A program made the translations under genes and the position numbers. From Ipomoea triloba (Eukaryota > Streptophyta > Magnoliopsida > Solanales > Convolvulaceae), in assembly GCF_003576645.1 (NCBI RefSeq), contig NC_044923.1, forward strand, positions 15,777,388-15,841,387: DNA of 64,000 nt, written 5' to 3'. Shown in pieces: positions 11,366 to 21,784 of the stretch (position 1 is its first letter; every line of letters begins with the position of its first letter). A model generated the notes under the pieces. That model was not told the origin of the DNA. It did not search any database and saw only the letters and a list, made by a program, of their open reading frames with translations.

Positions 11366-11685
11366 AATCAATTTAAACAACTTTTGGGTACTCAGTTTTG
11401 CTTGGGTCCTTGGGGGTTAGTACTTTTTGGTATCCAAATCCACATAGATCTCACCGATCCAAGATTAGGTGATTTGTAACCATTATCAACATTATAATCA
11501 TGCCTAATTTTTTAAAACATTTTTGGTGCGCGGTTTTGAAAATTTACTCTACTATATGGCACCTGGGAAATATATTGTTTGAACCTATTAAATCTTGGTC
11601 TAGTCCAAGGTTTAATATTTTCAACGCAATATGACTCTGTAGGAGAAAATCTCCTAGCTCCACTATTTGGAAATTTTCCCATTTT

Positions 11686-13455
11686 TCAATGCGGTCTTTT
11701 TGCACTTAACTCATTGGTGTATCTCTTTGAATAATTAAATCCATGCCTTTTAATAGACTGATTTGGTGAAATATTATTTCTATGGGGCTTCGGCCGTACA
11801 GTGCTATTATTGGCTTTTGTTTGATACCCAAATCCTTGTCTCATTGTGCTATCTTGACTCTTAACAAATTTTACCACATGCACTTTATTATTTAGAGTAG
11901 TAGTAGAATCGGTCAACATCTGAGAGGTTTGAGAACACGACGAATCATAACCGAGACCGGTTTTGTCATTTGGCGATTTTTGCATATTTACCATTTTGTC
12001 CATTATTTTAGACGAATGAGTAAATGATGCAATAACCTCCCTTAGGTTGTGTTCTCGAACTTCCCTTGATTTACACTCTTCTTGAAGACGAATAATTTCG
12101 GCATTCAAGTTTCTCGCCTCAAGTAGAGCATTTTGCAATTTCTTATTTATTTCTTCTTTTTCAAGAATTAATAAATTATTGCGCTTCTTCGATTTGAGAA
12201 TAAGTGTCCATAAAGGTTTGACAATCTCTCATTAAAAGAGAGATGGACTCTTGCGAAAATGAAGTACTTACAGAATCAAAAGTTTTAGATGTTACCTCAT
12301 CTTCTTCAACATCATGCGCCATTAAGCATTCCTCATGGTAGTTTGACTCATTGGATGTACTCATGCAAAATAGTGCAGTGTCTTCATTTGAACTGTTACT
12401 TTCATCACTTGTGGAATCTTCTGACTCACTCATTTCAAGTGGGTCACTTACAAGAGCTTTTCTTTTGTCCTTCTTGAACTTTCTTTCTTTGCCCTTTACT
12501 CCTTCCTGTGAATTTTCAAATTGATTTTTGCTTACCTTGGGATAGGGACACTCAGCCATAAAATGTCCTGGCCTTTTATAGTTGTAGCATAAGTTCGAAT
12601 CATCTGGTGATTCATCCTTGGCCTTCTTGTCGAGTTTGCTTGAGGAAATTTGTTGTTCTTCTTCGTCATGAATTTCTTGAATTTCCTAACAAACAAGGCA
12701 AAATTTTCGTCAGTTAATAATTCACAATTTTCTACTGACCTTGACGCGGATGGTTGTTCGGCAACTAGTGCGTTGTTTCGTTCTTCGCGTTCTTCCTCCA
12801 TCCTTGACTTCATCTCGAACTCATAAGCTTTTAGATCACTAAAAAGCTTGTCGGTTGATAGCGTCTTGAGATCCCTATGGTCACGCATCGCGGTAACCTT
12901 CATGTCCCAACTTGACGGTAGTCCTTGGAGTATTTTGAGCGATATCTCCTTTTGATCAATCTCTTAGCCTAGATCGACAATTTCTCCCAAGATTTTAATA
13001 AATCTAGCTTCCATATCTGCAATGGTCTCGCCACTTTGCATCTTGAAGTCTTCGAATTTCTTTAGTGCAATTGTGAGCTTATTTTCCTTCTCCTGTTCAT
13101 CTCCTTCACCTATCTTGATGAGAACTTCCCATACTTCTTTCGCAGTTTTGCATTTTCGGACCCTCGGGAAAGTTGCGTCATCGATAGCTTTGAACAAAAT
13201 ATCCATTGCAATATTATCCAAGTTATTTCGTATTCTATCCTCTGGAGTCCATTCAACTTTTTGTTTTGAGATGTAAGATGGTGTAGTGCTTGATTGTTCT
13301 GATGATGGGTTGACTTTGAGAATTTTAATCGGACCATCAGAAATCACTTCCCACATCTCATCATGTAAAGCAGATAAATAGACCTGCATGCGAATTTTCC
13401 AATCATCAAATTTATCAAGTGAGAATAATAAGTTATGAGCTAAGTCTCTCTTCAT
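11686..13455 (-). pseudogene. Copia gag (broken)
   Basis: The start codon at 13455 lies about 50 bases after the PBS. The first frame (to 12964) has the gag fold (FDDWKIRMQVYL, KEVWEVL, ETIADMEARF) and stops at TAG. The second (12903-12532) continues it (LKTLSTDKLFSDLKAYE) to a zinc knuckle. The third (12559-12176) is acidic and Ser-rich. The fourth (12138-11686) is coiled coil, typical of long SIRE gags. The CCHC knuckle reads CYNYKRPGHFMAEC, so its second Cys has become Tyr. Stops and frameshifts make the protein non-functional. The stretch 11366-11685 continues the gag C-terminus in broken frames. Confidence 0.88.
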
Positions 13456-13506
13456 CTTGAAGTTTTGAGATCTGTCTAGCAGTCAAATTTTGACTCAAAT
13501 AGACAA

Positions 13507-13520
13507 CCGCTCTGATACCA
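13507..13520 (-). other. Primer binding site, initiator tRNA-Met type
   Basis: The minus strand reads TGGTATCAGAGCGG two bases inside the 5' LTR. The core TGGTATCAGAGC is the standard plant copia site complementary to the 3' end of initiator tRNA-Met. A second copy lies at about 2257-2270 in the duplicated segment. Confidence 0.9.
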
Positions 13521-13522
13521 CT

Positions 13523-15798
13523 TGCTGGTCCCGATAGGGTGGGAAAAGTCTAGAGGGGGGGGGGAATAGACTTTTCAACAAATTAAAAAAATTATAACAC
13601 TTTGGTAATTTCAACTCTAGGTCGCAAGCATAAAGCAAATAAACAACTTAGAGTTCGCAGCGGAATAAGAGTACGTAAAGTGCTATAAAAACTTGATCAG
13701 ATATAAAGAGATATATCGCATGCAAAAGCAAACCCAAATGATAAATAAAGAGTGAATAGTAAATGGGTTTGTATGAATCAGGAGGAATCCCTTACAAATA
13801 AATGTGAATAGTGCATGAATAGTAAGGAATAGTGTGTGAATAGAGCAAGAATAGTAAATAAGCTCTAGGAAATTGAAATGCTCAGTACATGCACTTTGAA
13901 TATGAAGACTTGTAATAAAATATGCATTGTAATGCTATGCATGCACACGTATGACTTGCAAGAACCCAAATATATATCAGTTAGTGGGTTAGTACGGGAT
14001 ATGCATGCAAGAATAATATGGTGCAAGTAAAGTAAAGAGACAGAGAGATTTATAGTGGTTCGGAGATGGTGTAATTCTCCTACTCCACTTCTTCCTTTCA
14101 CTTCAAGGAAGATTTTCACTATCTTCAATCAACTAGATACAAATAGTGGATCAGTGCCCTTCTAGCATCTGCTACTCCGAATTTTCTTTGCCTACAACAA
14201 CACTCAAACCCGAACGTCTTGCACCCAGCTACGCTCCTCAACCAAGCGTTTTGCACCCAGCTACACTTAGTCTTCACGAGTGTTCTGCACAAAGCCGCAC
14301 TCCTCCGAGTATCCCGCACAATGCTATACTCCCGAGCTTTACTCCCGAGCGTCTCGCACAAAGCCACTCTACTTCCGAGTGCCTCGCACTCAACTCGGAT
14401 TTCACAAGCCGCACCTGCTACTCTCCTTTCCTCTACTCACAGTAGATATGATTTTACAAAGAAAATATTTTTCTTCTTCTCTCTCAGACTTGAATTTTTC
14501 TATTCAGCTCAATACTTGCACTCTTCAATTTTTCTTCTTTCTTTTTCGAAATAATAGCTCACTTTTAGCACACACTCAATTTTTCTTCTTTCAAATGATA
14601 TCTCAGATACGTAAGCAGATGAGTGATTAAGAGAGGTGAGAGAGGTGCTTGTCTTCAAGTCTTGCATGGGTATTTATAGCTTGAAGAAGCTATCTACCCG
14701 TTGTAGATCTTCAAATCTTGATCGTCCATTTTGAATCTTGAAATAATTTGCCAACTTGTCCTGAAGCTCTCCATGGCCTTTGTGAGATGAATTTGAAAAT
14801 TGGCCTATGTCATTACTCCTCTTGTAAGAAGCTCATTCGTCCAATTGCACTCTTCAAATCTTGAATTTAATTTCCTTATTAAGATGGCCTCCAATTTTGA
14901 CTTTTCAAGTGTGAATCCTTGACTTTGCAATTTCTTCTTCTGATTGTCAAGTTGATCTCTCCAAAATATTTTCTCCGGTGACTCTTGCTTGAGCATAAAT
15001 TATATCACCGAAAATTCACCGACACCTTCAAGTTGATCTTCATCAGATTAATTCGAAATATGCCTCCAAAAATTAATTTTGGATTTCCGAATTATTATCC
15101 CAAAGTTAAATTTAATTTTGGCTCCAATCTTAGTCCAAAAATTTACTTTTGGATAGAATTTTTGTTACCAAAAATTAAATTTTCACTTAGGAATTTTATC
15201 TCCAAGATTGGATTTTTCTTATGCATTTTCACTAATCTTGCTCCCAGGGACGTGTACTTTCCAGTATCCATCAAGATTTGAACACTAGACCTTCTAGTTC
15301 GCACAAAGTACTCTAACCATTGCTCTATACTAACTTTTTGATTAATATTCTTCTCAAATCTCTTTTATTCTCAGAATGGCTTTAGTAGCATTTTCTCCTT
15401 CTTGAATAAATAAATTCGACCCAGTGAATTTCTCCTTCTTGAATAAATAAATTCGAACCAGCTTCACTGTTCAATTTGTCATCCTGAAAGTTGTCCTCCT
15501 TCCCTTGTTGAGTCATCTTCATGTCCTCCAAATAAAATGTTGATCTTAGGTTTTGAACCAAAAACCTTTGACTTGTGCTGTGCGCTCCTTGTCCATTCTT
15601 CCATATCATCTTTTAATGACTTTCACAGCATATAATTAATAAATAACAATATGCTGATTAAGTCTATTTCTCCTCAAATTCGTATGACTTTGACTTTAGA
15701 CTTGGACCTTTGGAGATTGTACACTAGACTCAAAATAAAATAAGGGGACTAAAAATTACAATTTGTATCATCAAAACTATTACATTTTATTCCTAACA
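13523..15798 (-). repeat. 5' LTR of the copia element (right copy, 2276 bp)
   Basis: It starts TGTTAGGAAT at 15798 and ends GACCAGCA at 13523 on the minus strand. The TATA box at 14671-14678 splits it into about 1.1 kb U3 and about 1.15 kb R-U5. The R-U5 part has a run of CTCCCGAGC/TCTCGCACAA-like repeats. A small local duplication (CTTGAATAAATAAATTCGA) near 15402-15460 marks the site where the left LTR holds the MITE pair. Confidence 0.93.
14671..14678 (-). promoter_or_regulatory. TATA box of the 5' LTR
   Basis: On the minus strand GCTATAAATACCC lies about 1.1 kb into the LTR. It is the probable core promoter for the genomic RNA, starting some 30 bases further left. Same motif and place in the other LTR. 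Confidence 0.6.
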
Positions 15799-15803
15799 CA
15801 TGG
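15799..15803. other. Target-site duplication CATGG, right copy
   Basis: CATGG follows the LTR end CTAACA and repeats 2119-2123. The MULE coding sequence resumes here. Confidence 0.93.
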
Positions 15804-17274
15804 TACGCCAGAAAAAATGCATTGCGATGCAATACGGGAATTTTAGGCAAAATCACTACCATTCGAATTTTATTATTATTATTATTATTATTATTACTAC
15901 TACTACGCATTTTGTTGTATTATTTTGTAGGATTCATACAATGAACTGCCCCGATTCCTACGAAAATTACAACTGTCCAACTCGGGCACCATTGTACATC
16001 TACAATGCACGCCATCAGAAAGGGGTGAAGAGTACGTCGATTTCAAGTATGCATTCTGGGCTTTTAAGCCTGCAATTGATGGCTTCCAACATTGCATATC
16101 GGTTATTTCTGATGATGGTACACACTTGTACAATAGGTACAAAGGACATCTCCTGCTAGCTGTTGGAATGACGGCCAACAAGGAAATCTATCCACTGGCA
16201 TATTCAATCGTGGCCTCTGAAAATAATGCCAGCTGGACTTGGTTTCCCGGACGTCTTGCCAGGGTTGTTTTTCCCAATCACGCTTCAATCTGCATCATTT
16301 CTGACAGACATGTTGGAATAGATGCGGCGTTTAATGATCTGCTAGAACTGCAAAGCCCACATGTGAAATACCGCTACTGTCTAAGACACATTCGCAGCAA
16401 TGTCATAACGAAGTGCGGGAGAAATAGGAGATTACATAGCCTCGTATGGGAAGCCGGTGCTGCTGTTACAGAGAATAAATTCCTTGAACACATGCAGACC
16501 ATAAAACAAAATTGGCCGAGAACATACAACTATCTTGCCAGAATCAATGTAGAGAGGTGGACATTATCCCACGATGATGGCCATCGGTACGGCATAATGA
16601 CAACGAACTCTTCTGAGTCTTTCAATAACTCTCTTAAGGGTTGTCGAATGCTACCGGTGACTGCAATAGCAAGAATGACTTTCCACAACTTACGGATAAT
16701 GTTTGCCGACAGGCGTACTTCAGGGGAGGTCATGCATGAAAGAGGCTTGCGTTTCATCACAAAGATTTGCGAGGATTTGTCTACTCGAGAGGCTGAGTCT
16801 GCCAATGCATCTATTGAAAGATACAATGACAGAATTGGAATCTACGGTGTTGCTCTAAATACTGGATATATGCTCCAAAGTCAGCAAAATCACGTCCAAG
16901 TTAACCTGGTAGATCTTACGTGCCAATGCGGAATGTGGAACGTTAATGGCATACCGTGTGCCTATGTGATTGCAGCTTGTAACTTCCGAAGGGAGGGGTA
17001 TTACTCGTTTGTGCCAGAGGTGTACTCCGTCCAAAACTACAGGAACAGTTATGCTGCTAATTTCTATCCAGTCAATGAAGAAAGCCAGTGGATAGTACAT
17101 GTCAAATGCCTTCCACTAAAACCCGCAACTCTGCAACGATCTCAACGAGGCCAACGACAGACACGTAGGTTTCACAATGAAATGGACTTTAGTAGCAACA
17201 CCAATCAAATATGTATTTATTGTCGTAGATCAACAAACTCTTCGATGGAATGTCTACGTTTGAATCATCAATGA
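15799..17274 (+). pseudogene. MULE transposase, catalytic and C-terminal part
   Basis: This continues the transposase cut at 2123. After a (ATT)n tract with a possible intron end at 15930 (TTTTGTAG), the main frame 15930-17274 runs through the MULE catalytic domain: ISDDGTHLYNRYKGHLL, MTANKEIYPLAYSIV and NNASWTWF, then IISDRHVGI and YRYCLRHIRSN. A SWIM zinc finger reads CQCGMWNVNGIPCAYVIAAC (about 16921-16980). The family pattern is CxC...CxH, and here the His is Tyr. The C-terminal YYSFVPEVYSVQNYR segment is family-typical. The frame is open for over 380 codons, but the gene is dead because its front is broken and separated by 13.7 kb. Confidence 0.92.
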
Positions 17275-18900
17275 AAAAATATTTATTAATTTTCTTACGT
17301 AAATTGCCAATTTGGTGAGATAGACAAAGAATCACATGATCTGCATGAATGCATCATGTCTCGATATTCGTATCATCATCATTGCTTGTGAATTTCATAT
17401 TACTTGGAGGGAATGATTTTGCTATATGAAAATAAAATAATAATGCAAATATCATTTCATCTTGTTGAATCTTTTTAATTTTTTTTTTATCAAAGTGTAA
17501 GATAGACTGATGTAGTCCATCTTACCCTCTTTAACAAAAAAAATTAATAAAAAATCAAGTCATTCATCTTGTTAAATCTTTTTAATTTTTTTTTTATCAA
17601 AGAGACCCTCTTTAACAAAAAATAATAATAATAACAATAAATTAATTCCGTGAAGGACTTTATTTCCTAGTCTTTATTTATTTATTAATTTTCTTACGCA
17701 GATTGTCAATATGAAAAATAGAAGATATAAGTGGCTACCTTTATTATTATTATTATTATAGAGTTTGACTTTTATTTTTCACTTTTGAATTTTGAATCAT
17801 ACATTTTAAACTAACCACATTAATCTTGTAAAAAAAATAAAGTTACAATCATATTAATAAGTTAAATCAAATTCATTATAATTTTATCAAGCATATTTCA
17901 ACAAACTTTTTCTTGAATTTCTTTACGGGTCGAAACTTTCAAATTATCTACTACGGACTAAAACTTTGAAATTATAAAATACAAATTAGAAAACTAGTGC
18001 TACGGACTGAAAACTCAAAATTATTGTTTACAGATTTTTCATAAAGACGGACTAAATGACTACTTCAATCAGTTTGTATGACAGATGGACTCATTGAGAT
18101 GAGTCCGTTTGTATGGGTCCTACTCCTGCCCCCATGTGCTATTTTTGTTGTAAAAATACTCCAAATCTCACTATAACAACCATGAACTTCATCATTTCCT
18201 TCATATCTTTCATTTATTCGCAAACTTCATTTATTTGCACTATTCTACTTTCAACAAATTCATACCAAGTGTTCTTCCTATTTAGACATTACACATGGCC
18301 ATTTTTGTAAGTTTTAAGAAAGACTTGATTTTTGATAATCAAGGTTATCAAACACACCGTTATTTTGCAATAACTATAGTATGAAGAAAAATATTGTTTG
18401 CAATTGTAAGGCATACAATAGAACATCAATATGTATGTTCTCCAGCCCCGTCTTAGATAAATTATTTAAAAATGTTGGGTACAACAGTGCCAGAAGCTAT
18501 GTTGTTTGAAGAATACGATGATGCTGAATGATATGCTCAAAATATTCTAATTCGTTTACAAGTTATTAATTACCAATCACGTAAGCTATCCTTATAGTTT
18601 TCCACATTTTGCATTTATTTTTATTTTGTAACTACATTTATCCTCATATGGTTTTTATTCTTTTAAAGCTTATGCCCAAAGACATTTGTCTAATGTTACT
18701 ACATGCACTATTACATGGTTTTCAATTACAATTACATCACAAATAACAATGGTAATTATATCTATCTATTTGTTACATTAATTGCTTTAATTTATCAAAT
18801 ATTTATGGATGTTATTTCTTATACACTTTCTAAAATTGCGATGTAGAAAATTCCAAATTGCATGCATCGACATTTAATGCAACATTTAACAAGAAGTGCG
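17275..18900. other. AT-rich stretch with hairpins right of the transposase
   Basis: No gene seen. At 17478-17545 and 17580-17680 there are copies of the hairpin motif of 600-845 (AAGATAGACTGATGTAGTCC, ACCCTCTTTAACAAA, GAAGGACTTTATT). A further hairpin at 18078-18112 pairs ACAGATGGACTCAT with ATGAGTCCGTTTGT. These could mark the right end of the Mutator-like element. Confidence 0.55.
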
Positions 18901-18948
18901 ATTTTGCTTCATGCCCCCACATACAGAATATAAATATCCCTTGAAAAC

Positions 18949-19705
18949 ATGGACTTCACTACCAGAGCTTCTGATTTCATGACAGATCATGGTTTAAATC
19001 TTGGAAATGTTGTTGTATTTAGACATATTGGTGTTTTTACTTTTGAAACATTTCTCTACTCCGCCAATGGCAATAAAAAAAGGGAGCGCAATTGTCAGGG
19101 TCAATACTTAACTTCTCGTCTTTGTGAAAGCGGTATCATCACGCAATAAATTATCATATACAAATTATATATTTTACTATAAATATTAACTCATCTTTTT
19201 CATTTTGTGCTAGACCAAATACGGGTCAACGCAAGGTCCGCTCTACCACCATCTTTTTCATTTAATCAAATAAATGCATGGCATTCTCTCTATGTTAAAT
19301 TGTCTACACGTTCCGCGGTAAGTAGCATTATACATTGTACCTTATATATCTTTCAACATTATCTTTATTTCACTATTTTTTTTTTCACATTTGTAGCCTA
19401 CGTGATTATCTCAATTCCTTAGTATCGTAGACGTGTTCAGCGAACCTCTTAAAATTATAGTAGGACATAGAAAAATTGAAATCAACTTTGAACCGGTATG
19501 GTTCACCGAACAGTGGGAAGAAATTACGTCGCATTTTCAAATAGAACGAACAAATGATGTGATCTTAGTCAATGTAGCAGACAATGTTATACAAATGTTG
19601 GTTATTAGTAACTGTCATGTTGAAAATATTTATTCGTGGTCGGTTAAATATTACATTTGTCACAATCTGTATGGTGAACTTAACCGTTTAAATAATACCG
19701 AATGA
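18949..19705 (+). pseudogene. Decayed B3-like DNA-binding domain fragment
   Basis: A first piece (18949-19100) reads DFMTDHGLNLGNVVVFRHIG followed by FETFLYSANG. This resembles the second half of plant B3 domains (W..F...H.L..GD.lvF...G...F.v.....g). A later piece (about 19214-19318) reads LPPSFSFNQINAWHSLYV, like the start of a second B3 domain. A third (19433-19705) reads VWFTEQWEEITSHFQ and NDVILVNVADNVIQMLVI. The pieces are separated by stops or introns. B3 proteins of the REM type are plant transcription factors with several such domains. The assignment rests on pattern only. Confidence 0.4.
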
Positions 19706-20342
19706 AATTTTCATCAATTTATGTTTATCATTATTATTATTTAATAATTTTTATCTTTTTAATTAACTTACTAAATTATTAATCATCTATAAATAATTAT
19801 AAATATATTCAAAATCATTATTAATTAATAATTAATCATGTCTAATCAATAATTAATAATTAATCATATCTAATCATTATTTTCATCATACTGATTCTCA
19901 GTTCGTTTCAACAATGCACAGCAAAAAAAAAAAAAAAGAACTCTTTGAATCCATATTGATTATTTTCATCATATTGATTCTCGATTCGTTTCAATAATGC
20001 ATAGCAAAAAGAAACTCTTTGTCCATAATCATGTCTAATCAATAATTTAAAAAAACCCTTTGCCCATCTCAGGTGATGGAATATGAGGTATTTGGATTTT
20101 ACCCAAAGCCGATACCTATTGTTGGGGACTTGGGGTATACTGGAAGCAAAAAAAACTCTTTGTCCAAAAAATAAAACTCTCTCGGCTTGTTGAATAATAC
20201 ACAGGAAAAAATGGACTCCTTGAGTCCGACTTTCTTTAAAGCAAAGTCGGACTAACAGATGCATCTTTACTCTGTTTGAGATCCAATTCCCATGCACGAC
20301 TTTTTGGGATCCAATGTTGCTACCCGACCTTCCCGGGGAAAA
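19706..20342. other. AT-rich intergenic stretch
   Basis: No gene seen. It contains repeated AATTAATAATTAATCAT motifs, a duplicated piece around TTCTCRRTTCGTTTCAA (19896 and 19978), and a hairpin near 20219-20254 (TTAGTCCGACTTTGC-type arms) like those around the MULE. Confidence 0.6.
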
Positions 20343-20511
20343 CACCCAGGAATGACACTGTCACCGCCGGCTATGGTTGCAGTAGGCACTAGGCGCTAGT
20401 CGGGCAGTAGACTAGCGCCTAGCGCCTAGACGGTCTAGGTGGCGCCTAGGCGGTGCCTTGGTGGCAACCTATAAATACAAAAAAATAATGCATGTTTGTG
20501 GGTGTATGTCG

Positions 20512-20587
<76 letters not shown>

Positions 20588-20850
20588 CTTACTTCTCTTA
20601 TTTATAGAAATAAATAAATTTAAATAAATATAAATATAATAAAAAAATTAACAAGGCCGACTTATTCGAGTTAACTCGGTTAACTCTGCCGAGTTAGGCG
20701 AGTTAACTTGGTCGAATTCTGCTGAGTCGGCCGTCAACTCGGCCCAATCGGTCGAGTTAGGGGCTAGGTGGAGGCCTAGGCAGCCGGCCACTTAGGCAGA
20801 CTCCTAAGGAGCAATTCGCCTTAGTTTGGGGGATTTTTGCAACAGTGTCG
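20343..20850. repeat. GC-rich repeat around a microsatellite (possible MITE)
   Basis: Two GC-rich flanks rich in GGCGCCTAGGCG and GAGTTAACTCGG motifs surround a (TA)n tract. The sequence begins near TGGTTGCAGTAGGC and ends near ATTTTTGCAACA, so short inverted ends are possible. No target duplication is clear. Confidence 0.45.
20515..20585. repeat. (TA)n microsatellite
   Basis: An uninterrupted TA run of about 70 bases. Confidence 0.97.
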
Positions 20851-21309
20851 CCGGCGCAAATCGGAGTCGTGATTCTCTGCTAGGAAAAATAGCTCCGCCG
20901 TTGTTCACCACGGTTATTGAACGTGCTGATAAAGTGTTGTAATGCAGGTTTGTTTAAGGCATATGCTTGTTTGGTGAACGTGAAGAACAACAGGAATTGT
21001 AAACAACAAAGATATATAAAAACTATCAGGGAAATGTTTCTCATTCAACTCTAAACAATTAGTACATTACAAAGGCATATATATAATTACAATTGTAACG
21101 AAAGATAATAATGGAAACATAAAGAAAATCGTTACAGAATAATGTCCACAATTATTACTATTTATAACAATTTTCAAAATTTTCAACATGTGAAATATTG
21201 AACTATTTGGATTATATTTGGTTTGAAAGGCAAGATTGCAAAGGTTATGCATAAGAGTTTTGAGATAAAAAGAGATTTTTATTATTGTTTTTATTTTTGT
21301 TATCAGGAA

Positions 21310-21381
21310 GGTCCCATGGTCTAGTGGTTAGGACATTGGACTCTGAATCCAGTAACCCGAGTTCAAATCTCGGTGGGACCT
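21310..21381 (+). tRNA. tRNA-Gln (CTG)
   Basis: A 72-base gene. The acceptor arm GGTCCCA pairs with TGGGACC. The D arm holds CTAGTGG (A box). The anticodon arm is TTGGA-CTCTGAA-TCCAG with anticodon CTG, which reads CAG. The T arm is CCGAG-TTCAAAT-CTCGG (B box). A run of eight T from 21389 is a good RNA polymerase III terminator. It lies 0.4 kb from the 3' end of the polygalacturonase gene. No CCA is encoded, as usual. Confidence 0.95.
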
Positions 21382-21784
21382 CAGAGCTCTTTTTTTTACC
21401 TACCTTCAACCTTTTGTTCGTTTTCATCTTCATCAAATAATTCATTAACGTACAAACAAATAAATAATACTGAACATATATCTGGTTTCCCAAAAAAAGT
21501 GGGAAAATGGGGCAATAAGAGGGCTAACTCAAATCAGTAAATATAAAACTTCATTATGATGGTAAAAATAAGCAGTACATACATATACATTAATAAGGTC
21601 TCAATGAAGTTCCATTACAATAGCCTCTGCTAAAATGTTGCAGAATGAATCTGTAATTCCAATTTAATTTAGGAATCCCAGAGTCTGAGACTACTCAAAT
21701 CTCTGTAAGAATATAATAATGCAACTATAACAACAGCTATATATAATCAATAAGTTTGGCATATAAGTATAGTAATGAGTGAAT

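Larger units (their letters stand above)
2124..15798 (-). mobile_element. SIRE-type Ty1/copia LTR retrotransposon, integrase-deleted
   Basis: A nearly complete LTR element of about 13.7 kb lies on the minus strand, bounded by TG...CA and the CATGG duplication. Read on its own strand: 5' LTR (13523-15798), initiator-Met type PBS (13507-13520), gag (to 11686), protease remnant, RT and RNase H (11250-9458), an extra 807-codon ORF (8639-6216), polypurine tract (5672-5688) and 3' LTR (from 5671 leftwards). The order with an ORF after pol is that of the SIRE/Maximus lineage. Integrase is missing and gag-pol has stops and frameshifts, so it would need proteins from another element to move. The LTRs look very similar, pointing to a fairly recent insertion. 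It sits inside a MULE transposase gene. Confidence 0.92.
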
